This document shows positions 7,001 through 10,893 of a stretch of 10,893 nucleotides of DNA, one piece after another. The stretch's first letter is position 1; the number at the start of each line of letters is the position of its first letter. The notes below the pieces were generated by a model, which did not search any database, was not told the DNA's origin, and worked only from the letters and a program-made list of their open reading frames with translations. The translations under genes were made by a program, and so were the position numbers. The stretch lies in NCBI GenBank assembly GCA_945870175.1, contig CAMBRJ010000052.1, positions 1 to 10,893 of the forward strand, given 5' to 3'. Source of the DNA: Gemmatimonas phototrophica (GTDB lineage: Bacteria > Gemmatimonadota > Gemmatimonadetes > Gemmatimonadales > Gemmatimonadaceae).

Positions 7001-7999
7001 TTAGTCCCACGGGGCCGGCCGGCGCCACAATTTCCGGCCGAGACGCCACGACCGCTTGGCGGAAACCTCGATATCAGAGCCAGGGGGGAACAGCTCCGGA
7101 TCGGCCAATTCGTCCACCATGTCCGTCGCCTTCGCCGACGCCTCGTCGGCCCAGTGGACGATCTCAGCCTCCACGGTCATCGGCTGCACCGGACTACCGA
7201 ACTCGAGCGCCCCGTGGTGCGACAGGATGAAATGCAGCAGCTCATCGCGCTGCGCGACGGAGAGGGCCAATCCCGAGTCCCTGAGCTTTCGATCGAACAT
7301 CAGCGCGCCCAGGGTCACGTGCCCGAGCAGCATGCCCGTGGGCGTGTGCGCGAAGCCCTCGGGGGAGGTGGAGTAGGCTTCGACCTTGCCGATGTCGTGC
7401 AACATCGCGCCAGCGACCGCCAGGTCGGCGTTCGCCTTCCGCACGGTCGTGGCAATCGTCTTGGCGATCTTCGTCACCTCGAACACATGCAACAGCAGCC
7501 CGCCCAGCTGCGAGTGGTGCCCGTTCACCGCGCCCGGGGTGCGCTCGAAACGCACGCGGAATTCGTCGTCCGCAAAAAACAAATCCACCGCCGCCTTCAC
7601 CGTCGGCGACGTGATCTTGGCCCGGAGATCGTCGAAGGCGTCCCAGACACGCTCCGTTTCCACGTCGATTCGGGGAAGGAAGTCGGAGGGATCGAATTGG
7701 TCGGACGGAAGCACCCGCAGCGGCGCCGAGAGGGTCAGCTGCCGTTTCCCGGCGCCCTTGTCGCCGAATGTGCCGATGTCGCCGATCACCTGCACGACCT
7801 TGCCGCGGTCGGCCCCGAGGCACCAATCCAGTTTCTCCGACCAGATCGGCGCGGTCTCGATGCTGCCGGAGCCGTTGGCGAGCGTGAGCACCACGAACGG
7901 CATCCCGGCCTTGGTCATCTTCTCGGCGCGGTCACGCACGAGGAATTCATGTTGTACCCGGTCGCCCACGGCGGCGGTACGCAAATCAAATTTCGACAT
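7001..7999 (-). CDS. YhaM-family 3'-5' exoribonuclease (OB-fold plus HD domain)
   Basis: This 332-aa cytosolic protein has an N-terminal OB-fold nucleic-acid-binding domain (about 8-95, containing GMPFVVLTLANGSGSIE) and a C-terminal HD phosphohydrolase domain. HD metal ligands visible are His171 in LLLHVFEV, the His201-Asp202 doublet in MLHDIGK, His227, the HH pair at 261-262 and Asp285 in HWADEAS. Length and domain order match Bacillus YhaM, a 3'-5' exoribonuclease acting on RNA and sometimes single-stranded DNA. All key residues are present. The start at 7999 has only a weak ribosome site. It is divergent from a MarR gene with an 85-nt space between starts. A nuclease is the best call; a different HD-type phosphodiesterase is less likely because of the OB domain. 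Confidence 0.9.
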   Translation of the reverse strand: MSKFDLRTAAVGDRVQHEFLVRDRAEKMTKAGMPFVVLTLANGSGSIETAPIWSEKLDWCLGADRGKVVQVIGDIGTFGDKGAGKRQLTLSAPLRVLPSDQFDPSDFLPRIDVETERVWDAFDDLRAKITSPTVKAAVDLFFADDEFRVRFERTPGAVNGHHSQLGGLLLHVFEVTKIAKTIATTVRKANADLAVAGAMLHDIGKVEAYSTSPEGFAHTPTGMLLGHVTLGALMFDRKLRDSGLALSVAQRDELLHFILSHHGALEFGSPVQPMTVEAEIVHWADEASAKATDMVDELADPELFPPGSDIEVSAKRSWRLGRKLWRRPAPWD

Positions 8000-8041
8000 G
8001 CCGAAAACTCGTGCACCCGTCTGACGGAGGGAAGGTGAGCA

Positions 8042-8055
8042 GGCGCCCTTGCGCC
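8042..8055. promoter_or_regulatory. Short inverted repeat in the divergent yhaM-marR gap (possible operator)
   Basis: GGCGC (8042-8046) and GCGCC (8051-8055) form a 5-bp inverted repeat with a 4-nt spacer, 29 nt before the marR start. MarR proteins often bind palindromes in their own divergent promoter region, but this repeat is short and GC-rich and could occur by chance. Confidence 0.25.
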
Positions 8056-8084
8056 CCGCGCCCGGGTTGGAGAGGCTTTACGAC

Positions 8085-8594
8085 ATGGCAACCAGTACGC
8101 GTCCTGATTCTGTCGCCTTGGGAACGCCTCCCAACCCCGAAGCGCACGAGCCGCGCCTTGATGAAGCGTCCTCGGCCGCCCTTCGGCTGTGGGTGATCAT
8201 GTCGCGCGCCCACGCGGCGATCGCGGCCCACGCGTCGGCCGACGTGGCGCGCCACGGCCTCACCTTGGCCGAGTTCGGGATCCTCGAGGCGCTCTACCAT
8301 CGGGGGCCGATGCTGTTGGGTGATGTGCAGCGCTGCATTCTCGTGTCGAGCGGCGGGATCACGTTCCTGGTGGACCGCCTGACCGCGAAAGGCTTGGTTG
8401 AGCGTCGCGCCTGCCACGAGGATCGCCGCGCTCGATACGCCGCGCTGACACCGACCGGCACGGAGCTCGTTGCACGGATTTTTCCCGAGCACGCGGCACT
8501 GTTGACCCAGGTGATGGAAGGGCTGACCGTCGCCGAGCAGACCACCGCCGCCGACTTGATGCGTGCGCTCGGCCGCTACGCCGCCGCCGACTAG
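8085..8594 (+). CDS. MarR-family transcriptional regulator
   Basis: This 169-aa dimeric winged-helix DNA-binding protein has a dimerisation helix at about 30-55, the helix-turn-helix at 77-102 (LGDVQRCILVSSGGITFLVDRL), and the wing with DRRARYAALTPTG at 113-125. C-terminal helices follow. The DRR wing and LT-x2-G ending are diagnostic of MarR. Two cysteines, C84 in the recognition region and C110 just before the wing, could sense oxidants or thiols, but this is speculative. The start ATG at 8085 is preceded by GGAGAGG at 8069-8075; in-frame codons further upstream lack such a site. It is divergent from the yhaM-like gene and convergent with the lipoprotein gene, so its target is not obvious; autoregulation through the 85-nt gap is plausible. 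Confidence 0.92.
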   Translation: MATSTRPDSVALGTPPNPEAHEPRLDEASSAALRLWVIMSRAHAAIAAHASADVARHGLTLAEFGILEALYHRGPMLLGDVQRCILVSSGGITFLVDRLTAKGLVERRACHEDRRARYAALTPTGTELVARIFPEHAALLTQVMEGLTVAEQTTAADLMRALGRYAAAD

Positions 8595-8670
8595 CCACCG
8601 ATGTACGGCACGCCCGAACGCTGCCGATCTTAATCAGCGCGACGGTAACCATGAGGACAGGCCGAGGCGG

Positions 8671-9750
8671 TCAGTTCTTCCAGTCGGCGAGGAACAGGTT
8701 CGTTTCGCCCGGCTTCGCATCGTGTCGATTCGAGGCCCAGATCAGCGACTTGCCATCGGGGCTGAACATCGGGAAGCCGTCGAAATCTTCGTGCGTAGTG
8801 AGACGCTCGAGACCCGTGCCATCCACGTTCACGAGAAAGAGATCGAAGTTGCGGCTACGCGGATTGCGGTGGTTCGACGAGAAGATGATGCGCTTGCTGT
8901 CGGGCGTCCACGAGGGGCCGAAGTTGGCACCGCCGAGCGTGGTGATCTGCGTCTGGTTGGAGCCGTCGGCGTTCATCACAAAGAGCTCCATGCGGTTGGG
9001 CCGGATCATGCGCTTGCCGAGCAGGTCCTGATACGCCTTGAGCTCGGCCGGGTCGGTGTAGTGCCAGGCGCGATACACGATCTTCTTGCCGTCGGGCGAC
9101 CACCACGGGCCGCCGTCGTAGCCGGGGGTCGTGGTGAGGCGCTTCACGTTGGTGCCGTCGACATTCATCGTGTAGATGTCGAGGTCTCCGTCTTTGAGCG
9201 ATGTGAACACGATGGACGTGCCATCGGGTGAGAGCACACCCTCGGCGGTGTACACGCCGTAGTTGGTGAGGCGCTTGAGATCCTTGCCGTCACGGCCCAC
9301 GGTGTAGATGTCGAACGGATCGATGCCCCATACGTAGCCTTGCGACGGATCCGGCTTCACCGGACACACGCTATCGGCGGCGTGCGTGGAGGCGAAGAAG
9401 AGGCGCTGGCTGCCCGGCAGGAACCATCCACAAGTGGTCTTGCCACCGACCGACACCTTGGTGAGCCCCGAGCCGTCGCGGCGCATCACATACTGCTGAT
9501 CGCAAGTGCGTCCGTCGCGCGTGGACTGGAAGGTGATCCACTGGCCGTCGGCGCTGAAATACGCTTCGGCATTCTCGCCGCCATTTGTGAGCTGGCGGAT
9601 GTTCGAGATGTGGGCTTCGCCGCTGTCGGGGGCGATGACGTCGCCCATTGGGGCGGCGTTGGTGGTCGCGCCGGAGCGCGACGTCGAGGTGCAGGCCGCC
9701 GCCAGAGTGGCAACCGCAACGAGGACTGGAAGTGGGGCAAAAATACGCAT
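8671..9750 (-). CDS. TolB-like beta-propeller (PD40) lipoprotein
   Basis: This 359-aa protein begins with a lipoprotein signal, a hydrophobic stretch ending in the lipobox LAAAC with Cys20 as the lipidation site, so it is anchored in the envelope. At least five WD40-like PD40 blades follow, each of the form x-SPDGK-xx-I-x-F-x-S; examples are FSADGQWITF near 65, LSPDGTSIVF, WSPDGKKIVY, WTPDSKRIIF and FSPDGKSLIW. Between blades are repeats of DIYTMNVDGTNVKRLT type. Such propellers, like TolB, are usually protein-binding scaffolds; no catalytic domain is present. Three further cysteines (83, 107, 119) could form disulfides. The ATG at 9750 gives the correct signal peptide. A TTG at 9786 would add 12 odd residues encoded by the left half of a hairpin. 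No Shine-Dalgarno precedes 9750, and its start codon is in a hairpin stem. It follows the S41 protease gene on the same strand. Confidence 0.9.
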   Translation of the reverse strand: MRIFAPLPVLVAVATLAAACTSTSRSGATTNAAPMGDVIAPDSGEAHISNIRQLTNGGENAEAYFSADGQWITFQSTRDGRTCDQQYVMRRDGSGLTKVSVGGKTTCGWFLPGSQRLFFASTHAADSVCPVKPDPSQGYVWGIDPFDIYTVGRDGKDLKRLTNYGVYTAEGVLSPDGTSIVFTSLKDGDLDIYTMNVDGTNVKRLTTTPGYDGGPWWSPDGKKIVYRAWHYTDPAELKAYQDLLGKRMIRPNRMELFVMNADGSNQTQITTLGGANFGPSWTPDSKRIIFSSNHRNPRSRNFDLFLVNVDGTGLERLTTHEDFDGFPMFSPDGKSLIWASNRHDAKPGETNLFLADWKN

Positions 9751-9782
9751 GGGCTGAACCGTAGAGAGGTTCAGCCCATGCG
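9746..9782 (-). promoter_or_regulatory. Perfect 15-bp hairpin over the lipoprotein start codon (terminator/attenuator-like)
   Basis: Bases 9746-9760 and 9768-9782 are perfect reverse complements, with the 7-nt loop 9761-9767. Read on the - strand, the 3' arm contains the ATG at 9750-9748 and is followed immediately by TATTTTTG, the T-rich tail of an intrinsic terminator. The hairpin begins 40 nt after the S41 protease stop, so it may terminate that transcript. In any transcript that reads through, it would hide the lipoprotein start codon. Confidence 0.8.
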
Positions 9783-9822
9783 GCAATTCAGTAGAGATAC
9801 GTACAGTTAGCGGGCTGGACGG

Positions 9823-10893
9823 TTACTTCCCGCCGCGGCGGGCGACCCCGGGCTTGGTGATGGCCGGCGCGGCGCTGGCGGCGGTGAAGACGTCCTTCTG
9901 AATCGCGGCTTTTTTGAGCAGGTCGATCGCGGCGCGCAGCTGGTTGTCGTCCTTCAAGCTTCGGCGACGAACCAGTGTATCGCCGAAGGCGACCTTGGCC
10001 ACACGATCTTCGATGGCGCGGTCGATATCCGGCGCGCCGCCGTCCCAGACGGCCTTGTCGATCTTGACCGTGTCGGCGACGAGCTTCTGGTACAGCGCTT
10101 CACGCCACGCCGGGTTGACCGTGAAGTCGGGCTTCACCTTGCCCTTCTGCCCTTCGGCAATCACGGCGATCTCGTTGAAGTACTTCTGGAAGCTCGGGGC
10201 GATGGCGCGACGGAACGCCTGTTCGGCGCCGGACAGCGTATCAGGAGCGATGATCACGTCGGGGGTGATCGCACCGCCGCCGTACACAGTCCGTCCGCTC
10301 GCCGACTTGAAGGTCGGGCGTGCCTTCCGGACGGAGTCCGTTTCCATGGAGTCGGGGAGCACTTCGGCGAACTGGCCGTCCGCGTTCATCTTGCGCTCCT
10401 TCTGAATGGAGCGACCCGAGGGCGTATACCACTTGCCGGTGGTGATCTTGAGGGCGTAGCCGCCATCGAGATTGTAGACCGACTGCACGAGACCCTTACC
10501 GAACGACGTGGTGCCGAGCACCAGCGCGCGGTCGTAGTCCTGCAGCGCGCCGGCGACGATCTCGGACGCCGAGGCGGAGCCGCCGTCGACGAGCACGACC
10601 AGCGGCACGTCCGGGGCGAGCGGATCCCGTTCGGCCACGAACTTTTGGAAGTCACCGCGGCCGCGCACCGAGAGCAATTCCTTGCCCTTTGGCAGGAACA
10701 GGTTCGACATGGCGAAGGCCTCGTCGAGAATGCCGCCCGGGTTGCCGCGCAGGTCGATGATGATGCCCTTTGCGCCGCGCTTGCTCAGCGCGATCACGGC
10801 ATTGGCGATGTCTTCGGTGGCCTGCTCGGAGAAGCGCTCGAGCGGCACATAGCCGGTACGGTCATCAAGCATCATGCTGTACCGAACCGCAGG
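9823..10893 (-). CDS. S41 family C-terminal processing peptidase (CtpA/Tsp-like), 5' end off the window
   Basis: The - strand frame is open through the right edge (residues PAVRYS precede the methionine at 10875), so that methionine is internal and the N-terminus with signal and PDZ domain lies outside. The visible part opens with SMMLDDRTGYVPLERF, the usual joint between PDZ and protease core. It contains DLRGNPGG, the nucleophile Ser in GGSASASEI (10572-10570) and the catalytic Lys in TSFGKG (10497-10495). These are 25 residues apart, as in the Ser-Lys dyad of plant CtpA. YTPSGRSIQ and a PDV motif follow, then a helical C-terminal extension of about 130 residues ending in a basic tail. The enzyme trims or degrades envelope proteins from their C-termini. 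It stops 72 nt before the lipoprotein start, and a hairpin lies between them. Confidence 0.93.
   Translation of the reverse strand, partial: PAVRYSMMLDDRTGYVPLERFSEQATEDIANAVIALSKRGAKGIIIDLRGNPGGILDEAFAMSNLFLPKGKELLSVRGRGDFQKFVAERDPLAPDVPLVVLVDGGSASASEIVAGALQDYDRALVLGTTSFGKGLVQSVYNLDGGYALKITTGKWYTPSGRSIQKERKMNADGQFAEVLPDSMETDSVRKARPTFKSASGRTVYGGGAITPDVIIAPDTLSGAEQAFRRAIAPSFQKYFNEIAVIAEGQKGKVKPDFTVNPAWREALYQKLVADTVKIDKAVWDGGAPDIDRAIEDRVAKVAFGDTLVRRRSLKDDNQLRAAIDLLKKAAIQKDVFTAASAAPAITKPGVARRGGK

Noticed and set aside
6791..8038. A 415-residue + strand frame across the YhaM-like gene
   Set aside because: It is an Arg/His-rich antisense shadow. The - strand frame has complete OB and HD motifs.
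8619..8639. Possible terminator between marR and the lipoprotein gene
   Set aside because: Only a 5-bp stem with an 11-nt loop and no T-run; not distinguishable from chance.
9751..9786. Upstream TTG start adding 12 residues to the lipoprotein
   Set aside because: The added residues are just the translated hairpin arm, would bury the signal peptide, and have no ribosome site.
1..10893. CRISPR array, prophage, toxin-antitoxin or defence island
   Set aside because: I saw no spaced direct repeats of CRISPR type, no transposase, integrase or phage structural genes, and no toxin-antitoxin-like pair; gene content is housekeeping and scavenging.

Overview
The window looks like ordinary chromosomal DNA of a high-GC, free-living Gram-negative-type bacterium. 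Clues are the strong G/C bias at third codon positions, a lipobox lipoprotein, several exported hydrolases, and frequent starts without a Shine-Dalgarno site. The gene content (PafA-type phosphatase, PSMA-like M28 peptidase, cysteine-rich YggX relative) would fit Gemmatimonadota, but that placement is an inference from general resemblance, not a database result. I see no prophage, transposase, CRISPR array, rRNA or tRNA, and no obvious new multigene system.

Left block, + strand, 1-5850: five tightly spaced co-directional genes with gaps of 5, 27, 10 and 22 nt, probably one transcript. They are the C-terminal part of a PafA-type alkaline phosphatase/phosphodiesterase, a small divergent Smr-domain protein, a secreted PSMA/NAALADase-like M28 metallopeptidase, a MoeB/ThiF-rhodanese fusion (an E1-like sulfur-carrier activator), and an alpha/beta-hydrolase esterase. 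Two are exported scavenging hydrolases and one is a cytosolic sulfurtransfer enzyme, so the grouping may be transcriptional convenience rather than a pathway.

Middle, 5851-7000: a 383-nt gap carries a large 126-nt palindromic element with 31-nt perfect arms. Next come a YggX-like Fe(II)-trafficking protein with two extra CxxC pairs (+), a strong hairpin terminator, and a convergent 69-aa zinc-ribbon-like protein (-).

Right block, 7001-10893: a YhaM-type OB-fold/HD 3'-5' exoribonuclease (-) is divergent from a MarR-family regulator (+). Then on the - strand come an S41 C-terminal processing protease (5' end off the window) and a TolB-like beta-propeller lipoprotein downstream of it. The start codon of the lipoprotein lies inside a perfect 15-bp hairpin followed by a T-run on the coding strand. 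It looks like an intrinsic terminator or attenuator fused to a start codon, and is the most unusual regulatory structure here.
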